From contig DOTD01000092.1 in assembly GCA_003513005.1 (NCBI GenBank), positions 31,564 to 95,563 on the forward strand: a stretch of DNA of 64,000 nucleotides, given 5' to 3'. The stretch comes from Desulfotomaculum sp. Lineage in GTDB: Bacteria; Bacillota; Desulfotomaculia; Desulfotomaculales; Nap2-2B. This document shows, one piece after another, positions 1 through 9,372 of the stretch (positions are counted from its first letter, which is position 1; each line of letters opens with the position of its first letter). The position numbers were made by a program, and so were the translations under genes. Below the pieces are notes generated by a model. That model searched no databases. It had not been told where the DNA came from and worked only from the letters and a program-made list of their open reading frames with translations.

Positions 1-1
1 A

Positions 2-2884
2 ATAAAATTAACCCAGGCTATGGGCGGCGGCAAAACTCACAATATGATCTGCGCGGGCCTGTTGGCCAAGTATCCTGAATACAGGCCAAAAGTAATGGGC
101 GAGGACTACCAGGAAGCCGGTTTGGGCAAAGTCCGCGTGGTGGCCTTTACAGGCAGGGAGAGCGACGCTCCTCTCGGAATATGGGGATCTATTGCGGATC
201 AGCTCGGCAAGAAAGAGTTGTTCAAGGATTATTATTCCCCTTTGTCAGCCCCAGGCCAGACAGCCTGGATTAATTTATTGAAAGGCGAATCTCTCTTAAT
301 CTTACTGGACGAACTTCCTCCCTATCTGGTTTATTCCAAATCAAAAACAATCGGCAACTCGGACCTGGCGCAGGTTACAATTACAGCGTTGGCAAATCTT
401 CTTGTCGCTGTTAACAAAGACGCGCTTTCCAATGTTTGTGTAGTCATTTCCGACCTGAAGGCCACCTATGAGGAAGGCACGCGGCTAATCGGTGAGGTTC
501 TGAAGAACCTGGAAAATGAGATTGGAAGGGTTGCCCTGAATCTTGAGCCGGTGGCGCTTAACACTGACGAAGTTTATCATATTTTAAGAAAAAGGCTTTT
601 TAAGTCCCTGCCTGATGAAAATATAATCCTTGAAGTCGCGCGCTCGTATGCGCAGGCTCTCCGTGAAGCCAGGCAGATGGACATAACCAACGTATCCCCG
701 GATAAATTTGTCCAGGCAATCCGGGAATCCTACCCCTTCCATCCGGCAATCCGGGACCTATACGCCCGCTTCAGGGAAAATCCCGGCTACCAGCAGACCC
801 GCGACTTGATCCGTTTAATGAGGCTGGTAACGGCAAACTTATTCGGCGGCCAGGATGCGAAGGCTTCCAAATTACAGTTGATCCACGCTTATGATATAGA
901 TTTGAACGACCGTGACATATTGGCCGAAATCACCAACATCAATCCATCCCTGGAAAATGCCATCAGCCACGACATTGCTTCAGGCGGCCAGGCCATTGCC
1001 GAAAATATAGATACCAACCTTGGCGGCGATGAAGCGCGTGACGCCTGCGCATTGCTGTTAATGTCCTCTTTAGCCAATGTTCCCAACGCCGTCCTCGGCC
1101 TTTCCCTTTCGGAAATTGTCGCCTACCTCTGCGCGCCCGGCCGTGACATCAGTAAACTTAAAGAAATACTGGGCAGCCTGTCTACCAAAGCCTGGTACCT
1201 TCATTCCAGTATTGAGGGCAAACTCTTCTTTAAAAACGTTCAAAACCTGGTTGCAAAACTTAAAACATTGGCCGATTCTTACAACCAGGAATCTGCTATA
1301 AAAGAGCTCCGGTCAATCTTAACCGGGCTTTTTGCCCCCAGCCAAAAGGACTGCTACCAGGAATTGCAAGTAATGCCGGCCCTGGATGAGATTAAAGTTG
1401 CCGCTGACAAAGTGATTCTTGTTATCTACGAACCATATCCCGGCGGGCTGCACCCCGACCTGCAGAGTTTTTACCAGAACCTTGATTATAAAAACCGCAT
1501 TTTGTTCCTGTCCGGCCAGCGGGATAATCTGGAGAACCTGCTGGAGGTGGCCAAAGAGCATAAAGCTATTAACAGCATTATCGCGGAAATGGATCAGGAA
1601 AAATTGCCCGCAAACGACCCGCAGCGCGTTTCCGCCATGGATAAGCTGGATAAGATTATGCTCGGCCTGCTAAGCGCAGCCAGAGAAACTTTCGTTACCC
1701 TGACCTACCCCCATATCGACAAGTTGGTCAATGCGGACTTCAAGATGGAATACAGCAACAATCAGTACCGGGGGGAGCAGCAAGTCCGGGAGACATTAAA
1801 GTCAAAGCAGAAATTCACCGAAGACGTTACCGGCGAAACCTTCCGGAAAAAATGCGAAGCCAGGTTATTTACTCAGAAGACAATGCTCTGGACAGAAGTT
1901 AAAAAGCGGGCTGCTCTAACCATAACCTGGCAATGGCACCGCACCGGCGCCCTGGATTCATTAAAAAGCGAGATGATTTTTAAGGACCAGTGGCGCGAGC
2001 AGGGCGGCTATGTGGAAAAGGGGCCTTTTCCTCCTCCGGTTACCAGTGTGCAGATTCAGCAAATGAGCAGGGATGACAATACCGGCGAAGCCACCCTCAA
2101 ACTTACTCCTGTACATGGAGATACGCTTTACTATGATATAAATGGGCCAGCGACAAGCGGCTCGATGCAGGTTTCCAATCCCAGGTCTTTTAAAACCCGG
2201 GAATTGATTGTTTCTTTCCTCTGCGCCGATTCCAGCGGAAAACACCAGCAGGGAAACCCTGCCACCTGGAAAAACCAGATTACCATAAAATCCCGTTCCT
2301 TCCAGGGAACGAGCGGCGAAAAAATGGTCGAACTGAAGTCCGCTCCTCCCGCCCCCATCCGCTATACTACTGACGGTTCGGATCCCAAATTATCCGGCGG
2401 AGCTTACAACGAACCTTTTGCCGTACCGCCGGGAACATTGCTTGTGCTGGCGGTGGCCGAGAAAAACGGCCTCGTTTCAGAAACGCACCGTTTGGAAATC
2501 AGGCAGCGGGGCACCGGGGGCGATCCGGCGCCGGAGGAGGTAGATCCCAATATTCCAGCAATCTGGCTTCGGGAGCATTTACCTGGCACGACACAGGAAA
2601 CTTATGAACTGATTAACTTGCTTAAAAAACACCGGGCCTCCCTGCCCGCGGCCAAAATAGCTGTAATAGGGCAATGCTGGGTGGAACTGAACCTTGATGA
2701 AAAGTTGCTGCTTGACGCAGCCAGGCTGGAGGAAATTATCGAGCAGTTGAGAAAACTTGTGCCCGAAGGCGAGGTCAGCCTGGAAGCAATGTCTCTTCAT
2801 TTCCCGGCCGGACAGGACCTCTTGAACTGGGTAGCGGAAGTAAGGACAGAAATTAAACCGGGTGAGGTGAAACAACGTGGGTAG
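2..2884 (+). CDS. DUF499 anti-phage-associated ATPase (5' end outside window)
   Basis: The reading frame is open from the first bases, and codons before the first ATG (20) encode the residues that normally precede the GGGKTH Walker A loop, so the true start lies upstream. A Walker B-like LLILLDE follows about 75 residues later. The body is a long AAA-type ATPase of the DUF499 (COG1483) family, over 954 residues. Near the C-terminus (about 765-825) lies a chitobiase C-terminal-like fold signature, IRYTTDGSDP, probably an Ig-like interaction domain. It overlaps the next gene by 8 bp and heads a four-gene operon with DUF3780, a DUF1156 methyltransferase and a PLD-helicase, a combination associated with anti-phage defence. 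ATPase and family assignment are confident; the exact role (motor or sensor) is unknown. Confidence 0.85.
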   Translation: MKLTQAMGGGKTHNMICAGLLAKYPEYRPKVMGEDYQEAGLGKVRVVAFTGRESDAPLGIWGSIADQLGKKELFKDYYSPLSAPGQTAWINLLKGESLLILLDELPPYLVYSKSKTIGNSDLAQVTITALANLLVAVNKDALSNVCVVISDLKATYEEGTRLIGEVLKNLENEIGRVALNLEPVALNTDEVYHILRKRLFKSLPDENIILEVARSYAQALREARQMDITNVSPDKFVQAIRESYPFHPAIRDLYARFRENPGYQQTRDLIRLMRLVTANLFGGQDAKASKLQLIHAYDIDLNDRDILAEITNINPSLENAISHDIASGGQAIAENIDTNLGGDEARDACALLLMSSLANVPNAVLGLSLSEIVAYLCAPGRDISKLKEILGSLSTKAWYLHSSIEGKLFFKNVQNLVAKLKTLADSYNQESAIKELRSILTGLFAPSQKDCYQELQVMPALDEIKVAADKVILVIYEPYPGGLHPDLQSFYQNLDYKNRILFLSGQRDNLENLLEVAKEHKAINSIIAEMDQEKLPANDPQRVSAMDKLDKIMLGLLSAARETFVTLTYPHIDKLVNADFKMEYSNNQYRGEQQVRETLKSKQKFTEDVTGETFRKKCEARLFTQKTMLWTEVKKRAALTITWQWHRTGALDSLKSEMIFKDQWREQGGYVEKGPFPPPVTSVQIQQMSRDDNTGEATLKLTPVHGDTLYYDINGPATSGSMQVSNPRSFKTRELIVSFLCADSSGKHQQGNPATWKNQITIKSRSFQGTSGEKMVELKSAPPAPIRYTTDGSDPKLSGGAYNEPFAVPPGTLLVLAVAEKNGLVSETHRLEIRQRGTGGDPAPEEVDPNIPAIWLREHLPGTTQETYELINLLKKHRASLPAAKIAVIGQCWVELNLDEKLLLDAARLEEIIEQLRKLVPEGEVSLEAMSLHFPAGQDLLNWVAEVRTEIKPGEVKQRG

Positions 2885-3539
2885 CAGCCGGTATTCGACA
2901 GGCTTTGGTTTTAATCCGGAAGAATCAGGCCATCATTTCCTTGTCACAATCCATACGGCCAGGTCGTCACATGTTTACATCAGCGAACATTTTACCTGGG
3001 ATCACAGTCAAAAAAGGCGGGATCTGAGTTTTACCCTGGGAAACGAGGACGACAAAATGCGGGTAATTTTACCCCGCAGCAAATGGCTGGACATTGCGGA
3101 ACACGTGCAGGATGAATTCAACCGGCGGCTGAAAAAAAACGGTATTGCGGCGGGCCGCTGGAAAACAGGGCAGACTCCCGTATCGCGGCTGCTGGGCAAG
3201 GAAATGACGCTGCTGGCCTGGGCTGTCGAAGACGCCGATCCGGCCCTAATCCCAGCTGCTGTCAAAAACTGGCTCGGCCTGGCCCCTGAAGAGCGCTGGT
3301 GGCTGTTCACCATGACCAACGCCGCAACCGGCCACGCGATCAACGGGCGGAACAAAGGCTGGAGAAAGGCCGTACGGTATGCCCTGACGGAGAACCCGGT
3401 CTCAGACGCCGAACCGGCTGAGCCGCGCCATGAGCTGTTGTTAATTATGAAAGAGACACTGTCCTGGGCCGGAGAACTTGAATTAGTCCATCCCAGGAAG
3501 CAGGAAACGGACGCCGGCAATGAAAAAATCGTTTATTGA
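2877..3539 (+). CDS. DUF3780 anti-phage-associated protein
   Basis: A 220-residue soluble protein starting at GTG 2877, with GAGGTGA just upstream inside the preceding gene. It has an N-terminal beta-rich part (GFGFNPEESGHHF, then a conserved acidic and aromatic stretch) and a helical C-terminal half with EERWWLFTMTN. No catalytic motif is visible. It matches the DUF3780 family as I know it, which occurs almost only between DUF499 and DUF1156 genes. Its start overlaps the upstream gene by 8 bp and its stop overlaps the methyltransferase by 20 bp, so the three are probably translationally coupled. Likely a structural or specificity subunit of the defence complex; the function is not established. 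Confidence 0.8.
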   Translation: MGSSRYSTGFGFNPEESGHHFLVTIHTARSSHVYISEHFTWDHSQKRRDLSFTLGNEDDKMRVILPRSKWLDIAEHVQDEFNRRLKKNGIAAGRWKTGQTPVSRLLGKEMTLLAWAVEDADPALIPAAVKNWLGLAPEERWWLFTMTNAATGHAINGRNKGWRKAVRYALTENPVSDAEPAEPRHELLLIMKETLSWAGELELVHPRKQETDAGNEKIVY

Positions 3540-6423
3540 AACGCAGTTCCCCGTATCAAAGATTTCCAAAGAAAGCTACAAGGAACGGAAGGCCAATTAC
3601 AGCCAGACACTTACCGGACTGGGCAAATGGTGGGGACGCAAGCCGCTGATTTTGGCGCGCGCCGCGATCATTGGGTTGTTGGTGCCGGCATCCGATAATC
3701 AGGTCAAAGACCGGGAAATTTTCCTCAAGATTCTCACGATGGATGAGGAAGGGCTCTGGCTGCGCAAAGATAAGCTGATTACGCTTAAAGAAGTATATAA
3801 ACGGCTTGATCAGACCCAAAGGGAGCGGTGGTTTAAAAAGACATCTACCGAAGACAAGCCGAAATTAAAAAAAGGGACGACCAGAGAACAAAGGAAAGAA
3901 CTGCAGCGGATTGTTTTTATGCCCCTGTCTTATGACGAAAAACTTCAGTACTGCAGACGCCCCGAACAGATTAAGGGGCCTTCCGGAAAAGCCTGGACGG
4001 AAATCAACACACACCTGAATACCGCCGCAAACAATCTGCAGGAACTTGTTAGCCAATTAGGAAAACGGCGGTTCGGCCATACGCCGCGCGTCGGTGACGC
4101 CTTTTGCGGAGGCGGCAGCATTCCTTTCGAGGCCGCGCGACTCGGCTGCGAAGCTTACGGGTCGGACCTCAACCCGGTGGCGGCGTTGCTCACCTGGGCG
4201 GCGTTAAATATCATCGGCGGGGGCGAAATAATCGCCAAGCAGGTCCGCCAGGCGCAGCAGGAGGTTTATAATACTGTAGATCAGCAAATCACTGCGTGGG
4301 GTATTGAGCACAACAAAGAGGGACACCGGGCGGACGCCTACCTATACTGCAATGAAGCTGTCTGCCCCGGATGCGGCTGGAAGGTTCCGCTGGCGCCTTC
4401 CTGGATTATCGGTGAAAAGACGCGCTGCGTGGCAAAATTAAAGCCTGACGAAACCGGCAAGCGGTTTGATATACTTATCGAATCGGGGGTTTCAAATGAA
4501 GAAATGGAAAATGCAAGAGCGGCCGGCACCGTAAAAGATTCCGCTTTGTGCTGCCCCAACTGCCTTCCTCATGCCACTCCCATGACCATGCTGCGCGGTG
4601 ACGGACGTGGCGGGAAAGAACAGTATGGCCTGCGGATGTGGGAAAACTGGGATATCGTGCCCCGCCCGGAAGACGTTTTTCAGGAACGACTCTACTGCAT
4701 CCGTTGGGTTTACACATGTGAAGACGAAGAGGGCAAAACTATAACTGAACGCTATTACAGCGCTCCCGACGAGGACGATCTGCGCCGGGAGGAACTTGTT
4801 CTGGAACTTTTACAGGAGCGCTTTGCCGAATGGCAGGAAAAAGGGTATATCCCAAGCCGCAGGATTGAGCCAGGATATAATACTGATCAACCTCTACGTG
4901 AACGCGGCTGGACACATTGGCATCACCTGTTTAACCACCGGCAATTATTACTAAATGCATTGTTAATAGATAATGCATTTAGTAACTTTACTACTGAAAA
5001 TATTCTATTATCATTTTTATTTAGTATGGGAAGATGCTCAGATTGGAATAGTAAACTTTGCCGTTGGGATTCTAGCTCTGCAAATGAAAAAATGGCGCAA
5101 ACTTTCTACAATCAAGCTTTAAATACATTATTTACATATGCCACAAGAAGCTTGTCGAGTTTTAAAAGTCCCTTTTTTCTAAATTGGTCCGTTAATATTT
5201 TTAATAACACAAGAGTTGTCTCAGCTAAAGATGCTCGCCAAAATGATCATTATTGTGATATCTGGTTAACTGACCCTCCATATGCCGATGCTATTAACTA
5301 CCATGAACTGTCGGAATTTTTTATTGCCTGGTATGATAAACATATAAAAATATTTTTCCCTGAGTGGTACACAGACAGTAAACGTGCGCTTGCCATCACC
5401 GGATCAGATGAGAATTTCCGCAAAAGTATGGTCGATTCATACCGCAACCTTGCCGAGCATATGCCGGTCGATGGGGCGCAGATCGTTATGTTTACCCACC
5501 AGGATTCCGGAGTATGGGCGGATCTGGCATTAATTCTCTGGGCTGCCGGTTTGAGCGTAACAGCGGCCTGGTGCATAGCCACCGAAACAGATTCCGCATT
5601 AAAAGAGGGCAATTATGTCCAGGGGACGGTGCTGCTGGTGCTGCGCAAGCAGACCTCCCTTGAAACGGCCTTTACTGATGAGATATACCCGCAGGTGGAA
5701 GAGGAAGTTAAGAACCAGTTAAATGAGATGCTGGCCCTGGAAGACCTGGAGGACCCCAATTTCAGCGACACCGATTACCAGCTTGCCGCTTACGCCGCCG
5801 CCCTGCGTGTTTTGACAAGGTACCGGAGCATAGAAGACATTGACGTGGCCGGGGAACTGGCCAGGCCCAGGCAGCGGGGCGAGCAGTCCCCTGTAGTGGA
5901 CATTATCAACCGCGCTGTGGAAATTGCCTGCGATCACCTGGTTCCGAAGGGCATGGAGATATTCACTTGGAAAGGCCTTTCCCCGGAAGAAAGGTTCTAC
6001 CTCAAGGGGCTTGAACTGGAGAGCCACGGGGAGCGCCGCTCAGGGGCTTACCAGGAGCTTGCCCGCGGTTTCGGGATCAGGGATTACCGTCAACTTCTGG
6101 AAGGCAGCCGGGCTAATCAGGCCAGGTTGAAAACAGCCTCCGAATTTGCCGCCAGGCAGTTGGAAAACACCGGTTTCGGCGCCACGCTTGTGCGCCAGGT
6201 TTTATTTGCCATCCGGGAGTCGGCGCACACGGGCGAAATTGCGCAAGGACGCAACTGGTTTTATAACGAACTTCAAGGCTTGTACTGGAATAAGCGCCAA
6301 ACTATAATTCAAATCCTTCATTACCTAGCCGCGCTTGGATCTAACAAAAATATGCCCCACTGGCGGGATGACTCCAATGTGGCCAGGATTTTAGCGGGCG
6401 CGTTGAAAAATGACCATATTTAA
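3520..6423 (+). CDS. DUF1156 DNA methyltransferase (anti-phage system)
   Basis: A 967-residue protein. DUF1156 is at the N-terminus (ARKANYSQ-like region with GKWWGRKPL, about 20-60). A SAM-binding motif DAFCGGGSIPFEA is near 190-203, and the amino-methyltransferase catalytic motif DPPY is near 588-591, indicating N6-adenine or N4-cytosine methylation. Cysteine pairs near 275-285 and 343-347 suggest zinc knuckles. It sits between DUF3780 (20 bp overlap) and the PLD-helicase. In such systems the methyltransferase presumably marks self DNA while the helicase/nuclease attacks unmarked DNA; that is inference. The segment 4935-5375, which includes DPPY, is strikingly AT-rich against GC-richer flanks and begins with a 14-bp inverted repeat. 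This suggests replacement of an internal segment without loss of frame. Confidence 0.88.
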   Translation: MKKSFIETQFPVSKISKESYKERKANYSQTLTGLGKWWGRKPLILARAAIIGLLVPASDNQVKDREIFLKILTMDEEGLWLRKDKLITLKEVYKRLDQTQRERWFKKTSTEDKPKLKKGTTREQRKELQRIVFMPLSYDEKLQYCRRPEQIKGPSGKAWTEINTHLNTAANNLQELVSQLGKRRFGHTPRVGDAFCGGGSIPFEAARLGCEAYGSDLNPVAALLTWAALNIIGGGEIIAKQVRQAQQEVYNTVDQQITAWGIEHNKEGHRADAYLYCNEAVCPGCGWKVPLAPSWIIGEKTRCVAKLKPDETGKRFDILIESGVSNEEMENARAAGTVKDSALCCPNCLPHATPMTMLRGDGRGGKEQYGLRMWENWDIVPRPEDVFQERLYCIRWVYTCEDEEGKTITERYYSAPDEDDLRREELVLELLQERFAEWQEKGYIPSRRIEPGYNTDQPLRERGWTHWHHLFNHRQLLLNALLIDNAFSNFTTENILLSFLFSMGRCSDWNSKLCRWDSSSANEKMAQTFYNQALNTLFTYATRSLSSFKSPFFLNWSVNIFNNTRVVSAKDARQNDHYCDIWLTDPPYADAINYHELSEFFIAWYDKHIKIFFPEWYTDSKRALAITGSDENFRKSMVDSYRNLAEHMPVDGAQIVMFTHQDSGVWADLALILWAAGLSVTAAWCIATETDSALKEGNYVQGTVLLVLRKQTSLETAFTDEIYPQVEEEVKNQLNEMLALEDLEDPNFSDTDYQLAAYAAALRVLTRYRSIEDIDVAGELARPRQRGEQSPVVDIINRAVEIACDHLVPKGMEIFTWKGLSPEERFYLKGLELESHGERRSGAYQELARGFGIRDYRQLLEGSRANQARLKTASEFAARQLENTGFGATLVRQVLFAIRESAHTGEIAQGRNWFYNELQGLYWNKRQTIIQILHYLAALGSNKNMPHWRDDSNVARILAGALKNDHI
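4948..4985. repeat. 14-bp perfect inverted repeat inside the methyltransferase gene
   Basis: Arms 4948-4961 (TTACTAAATGCATT) and 4972-4985 (its exact complement) flank a 10-nt loop. It lies at the left edge of the AT-rich patch of the DUF1156 gene and is read through as coding sequence. It could be an mRNA hairpin, a recombination scar or chance in AT-rich DNA. Confidence 0.6.
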
Positions 6424-6494
6424 AATTATAAATCTGTAATAAAGCAATTTATCATGCTATCTAACTAACCAATCAAAGTAACGAGGTAAGCGAC

Positions 6495-9176
6495 TTGATT
6501 AACCGATTTTCCTCAAGGCGGCAAAAACTGGATTATTCTTTCCTAAAAGGCCGGTTGACCGGCGCGCAGGCATACGACCGCATAGCTGGCTATTTTCGTT
6601 CCTCTATGCTGGAAGTAGCCGGTGAGGCTTTGGAAACTGTCACCGGGCCTGTGCAGGTGGTCTGCAACTCCGATTTGGAACTGCGGGATGTAGAAACAGC
6701 CAGGGCCGCCCAGTATGCCATGAGGCGTGAGTGGTGCGAAGCAGAGCCGGAGAAATACGGCCCGGCCTCCCAGCCGCGGCTTTCCAAATTATTTGAATTG
6801 CTGTATTCCGGAAAGCTTCAGATCCGGGTTATGCCGCGTGAAAAATTCGGCTTGATACACGGTAAGGCCGGAGTCATCACACTGAGTGACGGACGCAGGA
6901 CTTCTTTTATCGGGAGCGCTAACGAAACATACAGCGCCTGGAAAATGAATTATGAAATCATCTGGGAAGACGATTCCGCAGAAGCGGTCAAATGGGTACA
7001 GGAGGAGTTCGACGCGCTCTGGAACAGCCCCTTCGCGATATCTCTATCCGACTTTATAATCCAGGACATCGGCCGGCTGGCGCGCCGCGTGGTAATTCCC
7101 AGCGTTGAAGACTGGCGGCGGGAGCCGGATCCATCAATGACTGTTATCGAAACTCCTGTTTACCGCCGGGAAAACGGCCTGTGGGAACACCAAAAATATT
7201 TTGTACAGCATGCATTTGAAGCGCACAAAAGGAACGGCGCCAGGCTTGTCCTGGCTGATATGGTAGGTTTGGGGAAAACTGTACAGCTGGCGCTGGCAGC
7301 CCAGTTAATGGCTCTTTACGGAAGCAGGCCTGTGCTCATCCTGGCGCCTAAAACACTGCTCCTGCAATGGCAGGATGAGATGAAAAACCTGCTTGATATG
7401 CCGTCCGCCGTGTGGAACGGCAAGCAATGGATAGACGAAAACGGGATTGAATACCCGGTTATGGGTCCCGAGGGGATAAGCAAGTGCCCAAGAAGAATTG
7501 GCGTGGTATCAACGGGACTTATCATCAGCAAATCAGAAGTCGCCGAGTTACTTAAACAGATTAACTATGAGTGTATAATCGTGGATGAGGCGCACCGTGC
7601 GCACCGTAACAACCTGGGACCGGGCAAAGAGGCTGAAAAACCAGAACGCAATCATTTGTTGGACTTTCTAGATCAGGTGGCTGCCCATACGAAAAGCATG
7701 TTACTGGCCACGGCGACTCCGGTACAGAAAGACCCGGTAGAGGCGTGGGACCTTCTGGATGTGCTTTCCCGCGGAAACGAGGAAGTCTTCGGCGCTCGTT
7801 TCAGCAACTGGAGAAGGCCAGGCGAAGCGTTAGACCTTGTATTGGGGTCTATGGAACTGCCCGAAGATGATTTTGATCGCTGGAGCTGGATAAGAAACCC
7901 GCTGCCTCAAGCATCGGAAGAGCGTGATTTTGGATTGATCCGCCGCTCACTGCGCATGGCGGACAGTGATAATGTAGCGCCGTCCGAAGCGTGGCATACG
8001 ATGAGCGAAGCTGATCGCAGCAGGATAAGACGGCTTTCCAGGTCTTTCGTACAACGGTACAATCCTTTTATCCGCCATATCGTCATGCGAACCAGGGATT
8101 TTTTAGAAAACACCATCGACCCTGAAACTGGCGAACCGTATTTAAAAAGAGTAAAGGTAGAGCTTTTTGGAGAAAAAGAGAAAGAAGCCGTCCGCCTGAC
8201 CCCTTATTTAAAAGAAGCATATGAACTGGCCGGGGAATTTTGCAGACTGCTTGCGGCACGTTTAAAAACAGCCGGTTTTCTTAAAACTCTTTTACTCAAG
8301 AGAGTGGGCAGCACAATCTACGCGGGAAAATTGACGGCCGAAAAAATGTTAAGAGACTGGCAATATGTAGTTAAAGAGGATAATGAAGAAGATGAACAGG
8401 TTCCTGATATTAACGACATAAAAACCCTGACACAGGAAGAAAGGGAAGTTCTCCAAAGATTTGTACAAGCCTTAAGCGCGGAAGAGCGGGATCCCAAGTA
8501 TGAAGTTATTCTTGACTGCTTGACGGAAAAAGGCTGGCTGGAACAGGGCTGCATTATTTTCTCACAGTACTACGACTCCATTTTTTGGCTGGCTGAAAAC
8601 TTATCAAAGGAATTGCCTGAAGAAAATATCGGCATATACGCCGGCGACGAGAGGTCCTCTATAATAAAGAACGGCTGTATGGTTAGGGCGGCCAGGGATG
8701 AACTTAAAAGGCTGGTTTCCAAAGGTTCGTTAAGATTATTACTGGGAACAGATGCGGCAAGCGAAGGAATCAATTTGCAGCGTTTGGGCACGTTGATTAA
8801 TCTCGACCTTCCCTGGAACCCGACCCGGTTGGAGCAGCGCAAAGGAAGGATCCAGCGGATCGGTCAAACAAGAGACACTGTTTTAATATATAACCTCAGG
8901 TACAAGGACTCTGTAGAAGACCGTGCCCATGAACTGCTTTCTGATCGCATGGAAGAAATCTTCAGGCTGTTTGGGCAAATCCCGGACGTATTGGAGGATA
9001 CCTGGGTGTACCTGGCTTTGGGAGAAATCGAACAGGCCAAAAAGACAATCGACTCTATTCAAAAAAAGCATCCGTTTGACATCAAATATAACCAGATAGA
9101 AAAGGTTCCCTGGGAATCCTGCGAACGTGTGCTAGACTCCGCAGACCGCCGCAAATACCTGACCCAGGGATGGTAA
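6495..9176 (+). CDS. PLD-nuclease/SNF2-type helicase fusion (anti-phage system)
   Basis: An 893-residue protein from a TTG start (6495) behind GAGGT. Residues about 110-165 carry a phospholipase D-like half site, LIHGKAG followed by GSANETYSAW, the kind of domain that can act as a nuclease. A superfamily 2 helicase follows: Walker A VGLGKT near 257, DEAH near 363, the ATATPVQ motif near 397, and a C-terminal helicase domain with TDAASEGINLQ near 752 and QRKGRIQRIGQ near 780. It starts 71 bp after the methyltransferase and ends the defence operon. It likely translocates on DNA and cleaves or remodels non-self DNA; the target is unknown. Only one HKD-type motif is obvious, so an active nuclease would need dimerisation. 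Confidence 0.87.
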   Translation: MINRFSSRRQKLDYSFLKGRLTGAQAYDRIAGYFRSSMLEVAGEALETVTGPVQVVCNSDLELRDVETARAAQYAMRREWCEAEPEKYGPASQPRLSKLFELLYSGKLQIRVMPREKFGLIHGKAGVITLSDGRRTSFIGSANETYSAWKMNYEIIWEDDSAEAVKWVQEEFDALWNSPFAISLSDFIIQDIGRLARRVVIPSVEDWRREPDPSMTVIETPVYRRENGLWEHQKYFVQHAFEAHKRNGARLVLADMVGLGKTVQLALAAQLMALYGSRPVLILAPKTLLLQWQDEMKNLLDMPSAVWNGKQWIDENGIEYPVMGPEGISKCPRRIGVVSTGLIISKSEVAELLKQINYECIIVDEAHRAHRNNLGPGKEAEKPERNHLLDFLDQVAAHTKSMLLATATPVQKDPVEAWDLLDVLSRGNEEVFGARFSNWRRPGEALDLVLGSMELPEDDFDRWSWIRNPLPQASEERDFGLIRRSLRMADSDNVAPSEAWHTMSEADRSRIRRLSRSFVQRYNPFIRHIVMRTRDFLENTIDPETGEPYLKRVKVELFGEKEKEAVRLTPYLKEAYELAGEFCRLLAARLKTAGFLKTLLLKRVGSTIYAGKLTAEKMLRDWQYVVKEDNEEDEQVPDINDIKTLTQEEREVLQRFVQALSAEERDPKYEVILDCLTEKGWLEQGCIIFSQYYDSIFWLAENLSKELPEENIGIYAGDERSSIIKNGCMVRAARDELKRLVSKGSLRLLLGTDAASEGINLQRLGTLINLDLPWNPTRLEQRKGRIQRIGQTRDTVLIYNLRYKDSVEDRAHELLSDRMEEIFRLFGQIPDVLEDTWVYLALGEIEQAKKTIDSIQKKHPFDIKYNQIEKVPWESCERVLDSADRRKYLTQGW

Positions 9177-9372
9177 TCCTTGCCTTTTTCCTTGCTTATT
9201 TGCCCACCCAACCTGTAATATAATAATAAAGAGTAAAATTCTTGTAATCATAAAACAGGAAATTTTTTTATATTTGTCGTATTATATAGAAAAACAAATG
9301 AAAAACAATCATTTATAAATTTACGTAACAACCACAGCCCAAGAATTTTAAAGATTTAAGAGGCGCAGTTTT

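Noticed and set aside
3008..3520. 170-codon antisense ORF in the DUF3780 gene
   Set aside because: Exact shadow of a supported gene with GC-rich third positions.
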